From Lepidostoma basale (Eukaryota; Arthropoda; Insecta; Trichoptera; Lepidostomatidae), in contig JAHDVF020000167.1 of assembly GCA_022606425.2 (NCBI GenBank), forward strand, positions 372,001 through 436,000: a stretch of 64,000 nucleotides of DNA, written 5' to 3'. The notes beneath the pieces were generated by a model, which did not search any database, was not told the DNA's origin, and saw only the letters and a list, made by a program, of their open reading frames with translations. Both the position numbers and the translations under genes were made by a program. Shown one piece after another: positions 32,960-44,248 of the stretch. The number at the start of each line of letters is the position of its first letter. Position 1 is the stretch's first letter.

Positions 32960-33090
32960 AATTATGAAAGTTTTAATATATCATATAGGAATAACATATT
33001 TAGTCTAGCTAATGCTTTAGCAAGGTAAAACATATCATTCTCATAAAATCTAATAAAACTTCTAGATAACAGTTGTTTTCATTCATATTC
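32960..33090 (+). repeat. hammerhead-like inverted pair (ACATGT subfamily)
   Basis: Plus arm: TAATGCTTTAGCAAGGT, AAAA, ACATAT, C, then attctcataaaat and the cttctagataacag tail. Left arm mirrors it (ggaataacatat). Cores decayed. Confidence 0.5.
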
Positions 33091-33096
33091 TTTCTC

Positions 33097-33560
33097 TTGT
33101 AGTAGATCCGAGGCATCTCTTTGGTGGTCTTCCGGGTAGGCGGCTACCCTCTGACATTTTATATGCTATCAGTGGAAGTCTATTGGGGTTTATTCTCTCC
33201 ACGTAGTCGCGCCAGAATCGTCTAATTTTCCTATTTCATCTGAAAATATCATCCGTTTTTCAGGCTCCATGTTTGACAGTGTTTCTGATTCTATCCATCG
33301 ACGTATTTTAGGCGTAATGCCTTTATTTCTGCAACTCTAAGCAGTGCTTTCGGTTCAATTAGGTCAATTATTTTTCTTCTTTTCTCTTTCTTCTTTCTGC
33401 AGATCTTACGGTCGTTTAGACATAATAATAATGTTATTCCTATGATGAAAACGTTCAACGTTCTCTCCATCATTTTGGTAGTCGTTGATCGACGGCCCTC
33501 TGAAGTCAAGTGCATCACGATCTTGGGGATATTTGCTGGGTCCATCCTCTCATCATTTCG
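33097..33560 (-). pseudogene. family C-like (RTE) C-terminal fragment
   Basis: The minus strand reads EPKALLRVAEIKALRLKYVDG, then across frame breaks KIRRFWRDYVERINPNRLP and GSRLPGRPP. Same architecture as family C but diverged. Broken by at least two frameshifts. Confidence 0.75.
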
Positions 33561-33815
33561 ATGTAAATAATATTTTTCTCTTATACAATATTAAAAAGAA
33601 AATAATCAATAATAAGAAAATTAATAAAAAAAATTAAAACTCTTAAAATTGTATATTTTGGAATTATATTTCAAATTTCAGAAATGTTTACATAAAGTTT
33701 GTATTTGACTTTTAATTCACTATTGGTGTTTTAATCTAAAAAGCATTTAGTTTTTGCAGTTTTTTTATATATTGTATATGATAGTATAAATATTTTTTGT
33801 GAAATGGCTCTTTAT

Positions 33816-34075
33816 GGTAGATAATTATAGAGCACGAGCCAAATCGATATAAAGGGTAAAGCAATTATATTGATTCTCATGACATGTAAAAGGTTACTTA
33901 TTTTTCGCCATTTTCTTGTCACGCAAATTGTTCACTATAACATACTCGTACATCCATAATTTTATGTAATAAATTAAAGATATTGTGAGAATCACACTAT
34001 CATTGCCGGGAATCGAGCACAGAGTCTTCGATGTAGCAGTCAAAGCTGTCACCACTTTGGCACGATGGTCATTAT
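33816..34075 (-). mobile_element. tRNA-derived SINE, minus-strand copy
   Basis: A-box complement at about 34052-34062 and B-box complement at about 34009-34019; the body contains tgattctcatgacatg. Ends are AT-rich and diverged. Confidence 0.75.
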
Positions 34076-34107
34076 ATCTGTATACTAATCGCTGTTTGTC
34101 CCTCTAA

Positions 34108-34391
34108 ATCATAGGTTTCCAATCTTTTCTGGGCCACCGCCCCCTTTACAAGAAAAATAAACGTTTAACGCCCAGTCCCATAAAAGTTATTCGAAATATG
34201 GTAAAATGATGACAATACACCAATATTTAAGTTAAATTTGCTTTTTTAGTACCTACGTGTTTTTTTTTTGTCTTTTTAGACTAATTTTTTTTATCTGGCC
34301 ACGCTCTCTTTTTTTTCTGGGTCTTCTACTGCCCCCTGAAAGTCTCAAACGCCCACAAGGGGGCGTTATTACCCACTTTGAGAACCTAAGC
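34108..34391. mobile_element. possible hAT-like non-autonomous element
   Basis: The ends resemble each other in inverse (taggtttccaa at left, gagaaccta at right), with C-rich and G-rich subterminal blocks (ccaccgccccc, agggggcgtt). That layout suits hAT-type MITEs. No 8-bp duplication could be confirmed, so this is tentative. Confidence 0.4.
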
Positions 34392-35483
34392 TATAATGAA
34401 TAAATACGTTTATCTAAAAAACATTAATTTTATACTCATAAATATAACTATTCATTCATATATGAGTAATTCTAAATTTTAATAAAATATAAACAGAAGG
34501 CATATCGATAATGATAGAGTTGAGACATGAGAACGTAAATTATGAAGTGGTCAATAATATCAACTCAATACTGGTTACGTCATACAACTTCTTGCCGTCC
34601 AAGTCAAGCTAATATGTCGTGCTGAAACTACTGCAGTCGATATTTAAGCATAAAATATTCACTTCTTCGTGCTGTTTTCAAAATAAATTATGAAATTATA
34701 CGTCTATCCTACTTCCCGGGGACCGTTATTAACCCTCTCGAATAAAATACGCCATTCACTCATGCCAGACGTCAAAACATTTTAATGTTTTTCATATCAT
34801 CCATTAGGTTGTCGATAGAAATTTATTTAAAATATCCCTCCGCCATGACACGGAGGGGGGGGGGGTGCCGGGAGAGTGGGGGTAGGTACGACATCAGCTG
34901 ATATTACATCCCGCACGTGATTTTAATTTAATGTCACACAAAATGGCGTGTGATATTTTGACAATGACGTATGATGAGATTCCGTCATATTGTTTTATGT
35001 CATATTATAATCGTCTTCGTACACTTGATTCGCGCAAGTACCTACCGAAATGCTAGTCGCAAAATGCGCGACGGATAAATATTTCAGACCTTTTGTAAAT
35101 GTTTAAGGTTTTGGGCTATATACTGCTTTTACAAATTATTCGTCTATACAAGTAATTAAACCAAATAAATAAACACGATGTTTTGTTAATACGTAATCTT
35201 TGGTGAAACCAAAAAATCCATGTTAACACGATTGATCTGCTTTGGGTATTCTATCTTAACATAGATGCTTAAGATATACTCGTATATGTTTTAAATTAAG
35301 TTTTTCATGGAAAAAAATATGATTGTGGGATATCGCAACATTATTTTACTACAACCAACTTATTGTTTGCTTATTTTACCGTAGTTGGTAGGAAATTTCA
35401 CATTTATACGAAGTTAATATTCGTCATTAAATATATATGAACTAACTATATATTAACTACATTGATAAAGTTAATTAAGTTAA
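34392..35483. other. unassigned; poly-G run
   Basis: A G run of 12-13 bases lies near 34855-34866. Otherwise AT-rich and unassigned. Confidence 0.4.
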
Positions 35484-36255
35484 GAGGCATGCAAAAAGAG
35501 CGACTTGGTGATGAATGTGTCTAAATCTAAAGTGATGGTTTTCGAGAAAGAAGAATGTATGACAATTTGTGATATAAGTGCGATGGGCGAGAAATTGGAG
35601 CAAGTTACTGAATTTACGTATCTGGGAAGCATGTTTACAAGGGACGGAAAAATGGAGAAACACGTCGAAAGGAGGGTTGGTGCTGGGAATAAAATAAATG
35701 GCGCACTCAAAGTCATTACTGCAAATATAAATATATCCACAGAAGCAAAGATGGCAGTACACAATGGAGTTCTAGTGCCAACCCTCATGTATGGAAGTGA
35801 AGCTTGGAGCTGGCAAAAGAAGGATGAAAGCAGGATAAACGCCGTAGAAATGAGATCACTAAGAAGAATGTGCGGGAAAACGTTGTATGATAGAATACCG
35901 AACGATGAAATAAGAAAGAAATGTAAGGCAGATGACTGCAACATGAATAAAATTAAAAAAGGATCCCTGAGATGGTTCGGACATATGGAACGAATGGATG
36001 AGAGTAGAATGGTTAAAAAGTTGTACACAAGCAGCGTGAGTGGGAAAAGAAGCCGAGGACGACCGAGGAAAACATGGCATGACCAAATTAATCAATTACT
36101 AAAAGGCGGCCACATTCGAAGTCGGAACAATCGACGTGCGTGCATGGTACGATGTATGGATGTAGAGGAAGCTCGAGAGTTATGCCAGGACAGGCCAGTG
36201 TAGCGATCCATCCTCTCTGCCTACCCCTCCGGGGAAATGGCGTAATGGTTAGTTA
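35484..36255 (+). pseudogene. family A non-LTR retrotransposon, longest copy
   Basis: 232 open codons (35505-36203). It begins in the RT thumb region (NVSKSKVMVFEKEECM) and continues with YLGSMFTRDGKMEKHVERRV, MAVHNGVLVPTLMYGSEAW, RSLRRMCGKTLYDRIPN, SLRWFGHMERMDESRMVKKL, RSRGRPRKTWHDQINQLL and RRACMVRCMDVEEARELC. It ends at gatccatcctctctgcctac and a short gttagttagttg tail. RT catalytic motifs and endonuclease are missing. The uninterrupted frame makes it the reference copy for family A here. Confidence 0.85.
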
Positions 36256-36410
36256 GTTGTTGTTTTTTTATGAAGTTATTATGTTTATAATACGTAATAT
36301 GCACATTTTAACAAAATCTTGAATGTGCGTATTTTCTAGTAAACTTGAGGCATTTTTAACACTGGAATTTCAAAAGGACGATTTTTTTATGAATTAAAAT
36401 ACTAAATTGA

Positions 36411-36530
36411 AATAAAATACTCTTTTTCTACTCCAGAGTGTATTATTTGCGACACTTTTCGAAAGGTTTAGACCTTCATTATCAATAGTAAACTCAAATG
36501 TAGAAAAACGGTGTTTTAATTCATTAAAAT
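36411..36530 (-). repeat. hammerhead-like inverted repeat (variant)
   Basis: Minus strand: TTGATAA (36479-36485), extra T, a GAAGGT/ACCTTTC hairpin, GAAA (36457-36460), AAGTGT, C (36451). Outer ends tttttctac and gtagaaaaa are inverted. Core positions 3 and 8 are changed. Confidence 0.55.
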
Positions 36531-37756
36531 GTAAAAAAATTTACTTTGATATTAATAAAAAAAGGTATATTTTACCACATTTACTATAAAGTATATCTAA
36601 AATATTACTATTTGAGGTAATATTTTATACGCACGCGAGTAAATCTTCCATTTTTGATCAACGAGTCTTCTATATACGATTTCTGATTTCAATTCCGTCC
36701 CGATATATCGGGCCGTAAAGAATATTCAAATCCATCAGGCGCGAGAGTAATCCCTTCATACCAGTGGAGAGGCCTTCCAAACCGCGCGACCCCCTTCCAA
36801 GACATTGCATAGACTGCAGACTACACAGTGCACACAGAGATAGACTGCGCTTTTAATTTATTTAAGTGCCGTCGGTCGTTCCCGTGATATCAGACACTTA
36901 TTGTACCATACAGCGGCTCTATCCTGAGATATGAAGCCTACCGATAGCTCCGTTATTTAGCGTCCCCCCCCCGCCCCCTTGTTCTCAAAAGAGGTGTAAT
37001 CGGCTAGAAGAACGCCTGTACAGTTCCCTAGCCTTGCCAATGATAAACCGTGCGAGATACTCGTACCGCCGGAGTGCGGGTATTAGCTTGGGACTTAGGA
37101 AAAGTACACGGGTTTTGCGAAACTTTCAGTCTGAAAGAGTATTGCACCCACATACAGACAGTAATGAATGGAGTGCTTCCGTTTCGTAATATCTTGAAAT
37201 GTGATGCCAGCAATCTCGAATGTACATATTTATTTTTCCGCCTTTGAGAATAAAAGAGGCGGAGGGAATGTTCTTTTAAAAAAAAATTCTAAAGATATTT
37301 TTCACGATGAAAACGGGATACATTATTGTAAGCGCGTGAAAATTGTTAATGTTAAATCTCACCACGTGGACTCTTACATTACTGTGGACTTTTATTAACA
37401 TTTGTTATATTCTGTTCATGGAATTTAATTCTGCACACTTCTTGATATCTTTAAAAAATACAGAGAAATAGAACAGTATTTATAAAATTTAACATGAACG
37501 GTCTTTATTGAAATTGTATTACCTTATAAAAGCTTTTTAAATTTTCGATAAATATGTGATATTAAATGTGCAGAATTCAATCTTCATGTAAATGTATTAG
37601 TAATTTTAAACACAGTTTTTTTTATGCTTATAAAATATTAACTTATTTTAATGGCAGATCCACTACGTCCGAGTTCGTCGAGATACATAATTTAGTATCA
37701 GTAGAAATAAGATTGTTTTGACAATTCAAAAAATTTACCTTGATGTATAAGGTTTT
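36531..37756. other. unassigned; GC-richer 36690-37000
   Basis: 36690-37000 contains a C-rich tract (cccccccccgcccccttg). No gene recognised. Confidence 0.4.
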
Positions 37757-38030
37757 TAAATGGTCATTTGTGGAACATGTTGCCAGATTGACAGACAGAT
37801 TGATAGATGGACCAGAAGGGTGGTAAAGTGGAGACCCCGCGAAGACAAACGAAACAGAGGGAGACCCCCCACACGATGGTCCGATGACATTCAAAGAATT
37901 ACTGGTGATTAGTTGCAAAAAGCACAAGACAGGGATAAGTGGAGAAGTATGGGGGAGGCCTATGTCCAGCATTGAATGACAACGACTAGACAAGACATTA
38001 GACAAGAAGAAGAAGAAGATAAGACAATAA
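37757..38030 (+). pseudogene. family D (RTE-like) C-terminal fragment
   Basis: Across frames: GHVARL, KWRPREDKRNRGRPPTRWSD, DIQRITGD, then KAQDRDKWRSMGEAYVQH and a GAAGAAGAAGAAG tail. At least one stop and one frameshift. A second fragment of the family is at 54290-54490. Confidence 0.8.
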
Positions 38031-39059
38031 CAGTAAAGATATCACATTTTTGGACGTTTTCCTTTGATAATGCCCGAGTTATGAAACAAATGTGAACCTC
38101 TTATTATATCACATTATATATAATTGTACCAAACTTCCAAAAACCATAATTTAACAAAATCTGTTTTTTTAGATATGGAATTTAAGTAAGCAAGGACCAA
38201 CTGTATTTTTAAAATTTTTATCGTTTTGTAAAACATCGGATGAATAACGTGTCTCTGAAAATGAATAGGTATACTCAAATTGTTTAAATAGCAGAAAACA
38301 AAATGTTTTGTTTCAAACAATAGAACGAGAGACGGATCTTTGAACAAATCAGGCGATATTGATCCTGGTTAGAGTAAAGATTAAGTTAGTTACTTGAGCA
38401 CACAGTCGCAAATGCGGGTCCATTTGAGTGCCGCAATTTCATAGACAAGGGAACTCCAAATCCCGGTATGAAAGCAAATTTTCGCGTTGAGGTGGTACCA
38501 CTAATTGACACGTAACAGATTTATCGATTGTCGCTTTGAACTTGCCCCTTAATTCCGTCCCTTTTAAAGACTTACGTGTGTTTTGGGCGCATGCCCAGTG
38601 CCGGGAGGCGGAAATCATTTGAATTCATTTACCGAGTGGGGGTCATAAACTTAAGAATTCTCGTTATTGTAAGGAATTGAATACAGTAAATTCTTGAAAC
38701 TTCTTTTTATTCCTGCAAATACTCAGATAGTTATAAATTTGGTCAGAATTAAATCTTCCACGTACTGTTATTTGAAGCATTCTCTTAGCTAAGTACTTCG
38801 AGAATACGTTAAAAATAAAAATGTCTAATTTACAGATGTAACTACAGGATATAATGTTAAACAGAAGGTTTTATTTTACATTGAGAAGACAAATATAATA
38901 CAAGAATTCAGAGCGGATAAAGGCGTGATGGACAAATATTATAAAACTTTTTGAAACTACGTTTCCTGGCGATTGAACAATAACATTATACTAAAAAATA
39001 TATATTTAATATTGCGAAAAACACATAATTACTGAATTAAATAGATTTTTAAGAGAGTT
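38031..39059. other. unassigned; GC-richer 38390-38680
   Basis: No recognised feature beyond the moderately GC-rich, single-copy patch. Confidence 0.4.
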
Positions 39060-39145
39060 ATATGTTTCAACTTAATAATAATATGTGCCTAGCAAAACAT
39101 GTCACACCTATAAAGTATTATAAAACTTTTAAAAAAATATATTTT
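39060..39145 (+). repeat. degenerate hammerhead-like repeat (ACATGT subfamily)
   Basis: gtgcctagcaaaacatgtca followed by the cctataaagtattataaaac tail. The 5' core is lost. Confidence 0.5.
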
Positions 39146-39189
39146 TCAATATTATTTATTGATGAATTTTAAATGATAATGCATACTTG

Positions 39190-39520
39190 TATACTTATTT
39201 TTCAAATCATCCTGGTCTAGGTAGTATGACCTGCTTGTGACCTGATAATGACGTTCAGCCATCCCTTCATATTTCGGCAGCCTTCCTGTTAGTTACTTAT
39301 TGCTGAGTTTTTCATTTTTAACAATTTTTGGAAGTCTCATATATTCCACGTGGTCCATGTGATCCCTCCAAAAGTGCCTTCTGCTTCTTCCTCACCTTAC
39401 TATATCTCTAACATTTTAGACAAACCAAATCATCTCATTTCTGATCCAATCTCTGAGAGTTCTGCCCACGATCTAACGCAGGGTTCTCATTTCTGAGACT
39501 TTAAGGTAAATACGTAAACG
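39190..39520 (-). pseudogene. RTE-like C-terminal fragment, heavily decayed
   Basis: The minus strand gives scattered family C-like pieces (RSWAELSEIGSEMR, FGGITWTTWNI) with many stops. Confidence 0.5.
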
Positions 39521-39671
39521 ATTTGAACAAACGAGGAATACTTTATAGGAGGAAATAACTTTATGTTCAAAATAAAAAGCGACAATTTTAGACGTCAGAA
39601 TAATCTCTTTACTTGTACGTACATTACATAATTATCGTTTCTTGAACACTGTTGTGAATCTCCATGTTAAA

Positions 39672-39912
39672 TAATTAATACGAATAAAAACGTCAGTTTT
39701 CTAGCAGTTTTTTTATGAATTACATGTTTCGAATGTTTAAGGCATTATCAAATGTAGCGATACATACACGAGTTAAAGGAGCAGAATGCGATAATAAGGG
39801 CAAATTATCGTATAATTTTAGCTACATCTGATAATGCCTTAGACAGGCGTGACGTGTCATTCACATATAATATAATAAAACTTAAAGGACATTTTCATTC
39901 GTATTAATTACG
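39672..39912 (+). repeat. hammerhead-like inverted pair (ACATGT subfamily), long spacer
   Basis: Outer ends (aattaatacgaataaaaacg ... cattcgtattaatta) are inverted. Plus motif: CTGATAA (39828-39834), extra T, GCCTT with AGGC, GTGA, CGTGTC. The minus motif near 39715-39760 has TTGATAA and CGAAA before ACATGT. Both carry A at core position 8. Confidence 0.6.
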
Positions 39913-40739
39913 TACATTACACATTATAACAAAATGATGTATTATATATTGGAGGATCATACCATTAATTTAGTTTCCATTATTACCTCTGCCTGCATCA
40001 ACAAAGGAACGGCGCTTTATTTAAGTTAGTAGTTTTTTCATGACATAAAATAGTGAATTCAATCTCAATTTTGACGGAAAAATATTCATCGGACAATGTA
40101 TACACGGATGTGTAAAAATGTATTTTATTTTTATCTAATCGTTTTTTAAATGGACTCTGAAACATTTTATTAAAATTGGACGTCCATCACGACGATTAGC
40201 GAGAAATTGAAATGTCACCATCAGATTTATAGAGTCGGATAATACTGATGAAAAACAATGCCATTTGGCCAAATGCAGTTGTCACATTTTTTTGCGTTTT
40301 ACTTTGATGTCACCGAATGAAATGATATTTATTTCGTAACAAAAAAATATTTCTAACGAATGCAGTATGATGACGTGATTCATTCTCACAATGTTCATTT
40401 TATAATCACAAAAAAATGTACACGTTAAGAGCATTATATTAGAAAATATTTCGACATAAAATTTAATACTGTTTATAAATGTCCTATTGAATTCTATTAT
40501 TTCTCTATATTCGTACCGTATAGTGAAATTAAAATTATATTGTAAAAATGTTTTTTTTTAAATCAGCGAAAAATTGGCGAATAATCTTTTTTGTTTACAT
40601 TTAGGCCGCTTTGACAACTAATATTTTATACTTACGTCCAAGACAGCCGATAATCAATTTAAATCATATAATTATTACTCACTTACATCCAGACGTCCCA
40701 AAGTAGGGCAAACGACAAAAACAATGAAGGAGATATATA
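39913..40739. other. AT-rich, unassigned
   Basis: No recognised feature. Confidence 0.4.
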
Positions 40740-40816
40740 ATAACTAACTAACCATCACGCCGTATCCCCGGAGGGTTAAACAGAAATAATAGAGCCTCAC
40801 ATTGTTCTTTTCTGAC
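40740..40816 (-). mobile_element. family A 3' end fragment
   Basis: taactaactaaccatcacgc and the following terminal codons on the minus strand, then decay. Confidence 0.7.
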
Positions 40817-41500
40817 AAATAAATTGAAGTAATATTCTTACCAGGTATAAAAATTATTAAGTATTTTAAAATACACTGAACAAAGAAATGAAGTAGCATT
40901 ATTAACTGCTATAAAAATTATTAAGCATTTTGAATTACACTGAACAAATAAATTGAAGTAACCTATTTAATGGGTATTAACATAATTAAGCGTTTCTAAA
41001 AACAGTTAGCAAATAAAAAAAAATGACTTAAGCAGCGATGCACAAAATTAAAGTTGCACAGTGGGCCATTGAAAAATCCATGTTGGGTATCTCACTTAGA
41101 GACCATATAGCCAACTTGAAGATTAGAAGACGCACCAGGGTCACCGATATAGATATACGCAATGCGAGGATGAAGCGAAAATGGACTGGATATGTGTGCC
41201 GACGGGATGATGGAAGATGGAGTCAAAGGGTTACTGAATGGAAGCCAGGGTTGAGTAGGAGAAGAGTCGGGAGACAGCTACCAGGTGGAAGCAAACACAG
41301 GCAATAGATCGAGAGGAATAGCGTGGGGGTAGAGTGGCTTACGTCCAGCAGTGGATGGAAACAAGCTGACTAAAAGACAAATTAATTGAAGTAACGTCTT
41401 TAACGTGTATGTGTTAAAATCATTTTGAATTACATCTAAAAAATAAATTGAAGTAACGTCCTTAACGGTTATAAAAATAATTAAGCATTTTGAAGTACAA
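40817..41500 (+). repeat. 64-bp satellite, about five units, interrupted
   Basis: Units begin caaataaattgaagtaa and contain aaaattattaagcatttt. Clear units: 40817-40880, 40881-40944, 40945-41009, then 41377-41440 and 41441-41500. The array is split by an RTE-like fragment at 41015-41376. Confidence 0.8.
41015..41376 (+). pseudogene. RTE-like C-terminal fragment inside satellite
   Basis: The frame 41038-41307 reads SLRDHIANLKIRRRTRVTDI, DIRNARMKRKWTGYVCRRDD, GRWSQRVTEWKPGLSRRRVG and then breaks; the remaining bases end near cgtccagcagtggatggaaa. It belongs to a common RTE-like family distinct from A-C, possibly related to D. Confidence 0.75.
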
Positions 41501-42109
41501 CCCGCAGCACGGCACGGCGACGAGTTAACGAAATAGATACGAGCCATTCAAAGGCAATTTAAATGCTTATCTGGATCTACGCAAAGACAGAGAGAATGAG
41601 AAAAAAATGAATTCGCGGTACTTCCCGGGCTAATCATTTCATAATAATACAGCCACTCAGGTTTAGCGGGCTCGCGGCTAGCTTAGCGCCCCAAAGTGTG
41701 GGGTAGAATTTCCATAATGATTATCATATCTGGCGTTCGGTGCACATGTATTATGCTCGGGAGGTTAATAATGCTATTTTCGCGCAGCCATTTCGCGCTA
41801 TCGGCCCACCCCATCTCCGACGTCACCGCAAAAAGGAGGTTTGGAGTAAGCGGCGGGGGCCCTTTGAGGTGGCTTTGCCGGCCCTTCGCCGGGACTGGTA
41901 TGTTATAAAAAGGGACAGACTTACCCTTAATTTAATTACCATTTATAAAACAGTATTTCCTAATGAAAACAAACAAGTTTTAGCTCTGAAGTTTCCAGCT
42001 AATAGCTTTGTCTTGTCTCTAGTAAAATGTAAAGAGTTTTATAATCATTTTTGTACTATTATATGGGAATAATTATATAACGATTGCTGAGGGTGGACTC
42101 ACGCGTTTT
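41501..42109. other. unassigned; GC-rich island 41620-41900
   Basis: Island open on the plus strand in two frames (41696-42072) but no motif; probably noncoding. Confidence 0.4.
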
Positions 42110-42215
42110 TAAAAGAATAATGAACAGACACCCAGGCGGAATGAGACGAGTGGGAAGATCCAGGTTGAAATGGAGTATTTTAGATGAAACGGAAACGGAG
42201 AGTAGAAATCTATCT
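42110..42215 (+). pseudogene. RTE-like C-terminal scrap
   Basis: Reads NRHPGGMRRVGRSRLKWSIL, matching the GRRPIGRPRLRW region of the 9618 element; nothing else is left. Confidence 0.6.
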
Positions 42216-42344
42216 TAACACTTACTTAATAAATAACAATATCTCATTTATTGGTTCTAAGAATATGATGTCAACAACATAATAAGTGGTGAAATTTCAT
42301 TAAACCATACGTTTACTTCAGAATTTTAATTTTAATAATACAAT

Positions 42345-42540
42345 AAATAATTCGAAGGAAAACGTAAATTTTCTAGAAGTTTTATTATATTTTATGGGAA
42401 TGACATGTGCTTAGGCACTATTAAATTTGGTAGGGCATTATCATTGAAAAAGGCATTTACTGAGTGACACATGCCATTTAAAAAAATAATGCTTTTAGAA
42501 AAGAGACGTTTTCATTCATATTAATTGTTTAATATGGATA
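42345..42540. repeat. hammerhead-like inverted pair (ACATGT subfamily)
   Basis: Left arm: attttctagaagttttatta, gggaatgacatgtgcttagg; right arm: tgacacatgcc, ttttagaaaagagacgtttt, cattcatattaatt. Centre keeps gggcattatcattg. Cores decayed. Confidence 0.5.
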
Positions 42541-43114
42541 TTTAGATCAAGAAACAATAAGTTAATATTTCAACCTGATAATACTATATATGTCTTATAA
42601 TTGAATGTTTTGTTTTCCAAAACATAATACATATTTCCATAAACAATGAACGATGATAATGAATATGATAATATTAAATTACAACAAAAGCAAAAATTGT
42701 TAATATATGTTTACTGTATTTAACTCCCTCATTCAAAATTGGATATTGAATAGTTCCTTTAGGCATTAAAAATCTAAATAAATTAAAAAAGATTTAAACT
42801 TTAATTGGAAACTATAACTTGGTCGTTTGACTTATTTAAAAGTAAATAAATATATCCCTTGTGTATTAACCACTTTATTAAATACAGTGGTTAATACAAA
42901 GAAAAAAATATATTTTGGAACTAGAATTGCAATCTGAAAAGTAACGATCAATTAATCGGCGGTTTAAACTTTTAATTAACTCACAAGTCTGTAGATCGAA
43001 AGATGACGAAAATTATATTTAAAATAAAACATGGATTATAAAGAATTCTATAAAGAAGAAAACATCTATGTTATAAGTACGAAGTCTTATTTTATTATAT
43101 CAATCGTGAATAAA
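42541..43114. other. AT-rich with a perfect small hairpin
   Basis: tgtattaaccact and agtggttaataca (about 42860-42898) form a 13-bp perfect inverted repeat with a short loop. No gene recognised. Confidence 0.5.
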
Positions 43115-43250
43115 TACGGTAGAGTTGAGTTCCCTTAGACGTATGTGTGGTAGAACGATGTATGACAGAATCTCAAATGCTGATAAATGAAAGGAGGAAC
43201 AAAAATATAAAAGGATCTCTCCGTTAGTTCGGACATATGGATCGCATCCA
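43115..43250 (+). pseudogene. family A internal fragment
   Basis: Reads LRRMCGRTMYDRISNAD, then broken pieces including a GSLRWFGHM-like stretch. Lacks the 3' tail. Confidence 0.65.
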
Positions 43251-43459
43251 ATGCAAATTCCCACTTTAGATTTTTTTTTTTTAATATTTTCGTTAAAAAA
43301 TTTTTTAATGTTTGTTTTACAAATTAATAATCACTTGTATTATATCAAAAACAAACATGTTCACATAAAATATTATGTATGCACCTATATTTTTGAAACT
43401 TTGTGACAAAATTAAAATGAATTAAAACCAGATTAAACGTGGGAAAAAACATGTATTAA

Positions 43460-44244
43460 CCCTTAACGTACCGTGTTCAAAACAAAACGCTTGCTCCCAT
43501 GTGGTAAGTTCAGTTTACCGCTAACTTTATCTAAATATCAAGCATATGACTAGATGAATCAAAATTTAATTTATGTCATCTTGTAGGGAATTTCATTAGA
43601 AATAGATCGATATCTATAACATACATGGATTATTTGAAAAACATATCATTATTAATTTTTTTCTGGAACCATGCGATTTCTGATATGTAATGCGTCATAG
43701 CATACGAATGACTGGACACGCAAGTAAAGACAAGCGCCGCGCGGCGGCCGGCGCGGCTAGACTTTACGAGATTTTACGTATGATAAAGGCACCTAGGCAA
43801 AATGTATAGTACGTTCAAGACAACGAGTACGTATTAATATTTGTCCCTTTTGGTAAAGTGTTAATATTTTCACAGTTCTGATATTATTAAGTTGCGTCCT
43901 GCGTTTCCGTCTACAGTCTGTATTATTACGTACATATTGAAAAAGCCAAAGATATAATTTATAATACGTTCAAAACAGCGAGTAAGTATTTGTCACTTTT
44001 GATAAAGTTGTAAATATTAGCAAAACAAATTCTACCTTAACACGAATGAAGGTGAGGGCAGTCTTAAAAATATTTTTTTTTGGGATGAAGGAAGTAATTT
44101 TTTGCTTTTTTTTTATTACGAAATATTGAGAACACTTCAATGGAGGATTACAATTTTTTTTATAATATTAGGGTCCATAGGTTTTAAGAAAATCAACTTT
44201 AAATTGGCAGTGGAAACTCAATTTACCACATGGCAACGCGACGG
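43460..44244. mobile_element. piggyBac-like MITE flanked by TTAA
   Basis: TTAA at 43456-43459 and 44245-44248 flanks a 785-bp unit starting CCCTTAACG and ending GCGACGG. Both subterminal regions carry, in opposite orientation, ccatgtggtaa followed by a ttnagttt block. TTAA targets and CCC ends are typical of piggyBac. No transposase frame. The interior holds a diverged duplication (gtacgttcaagacaacgagt near 43810 and acgttcaaaacagcgagtaa near 43967) and a GC-rich spot near 43735-43760. Confidence 0.65.
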
Positions 44245-44248
44245 TTAA

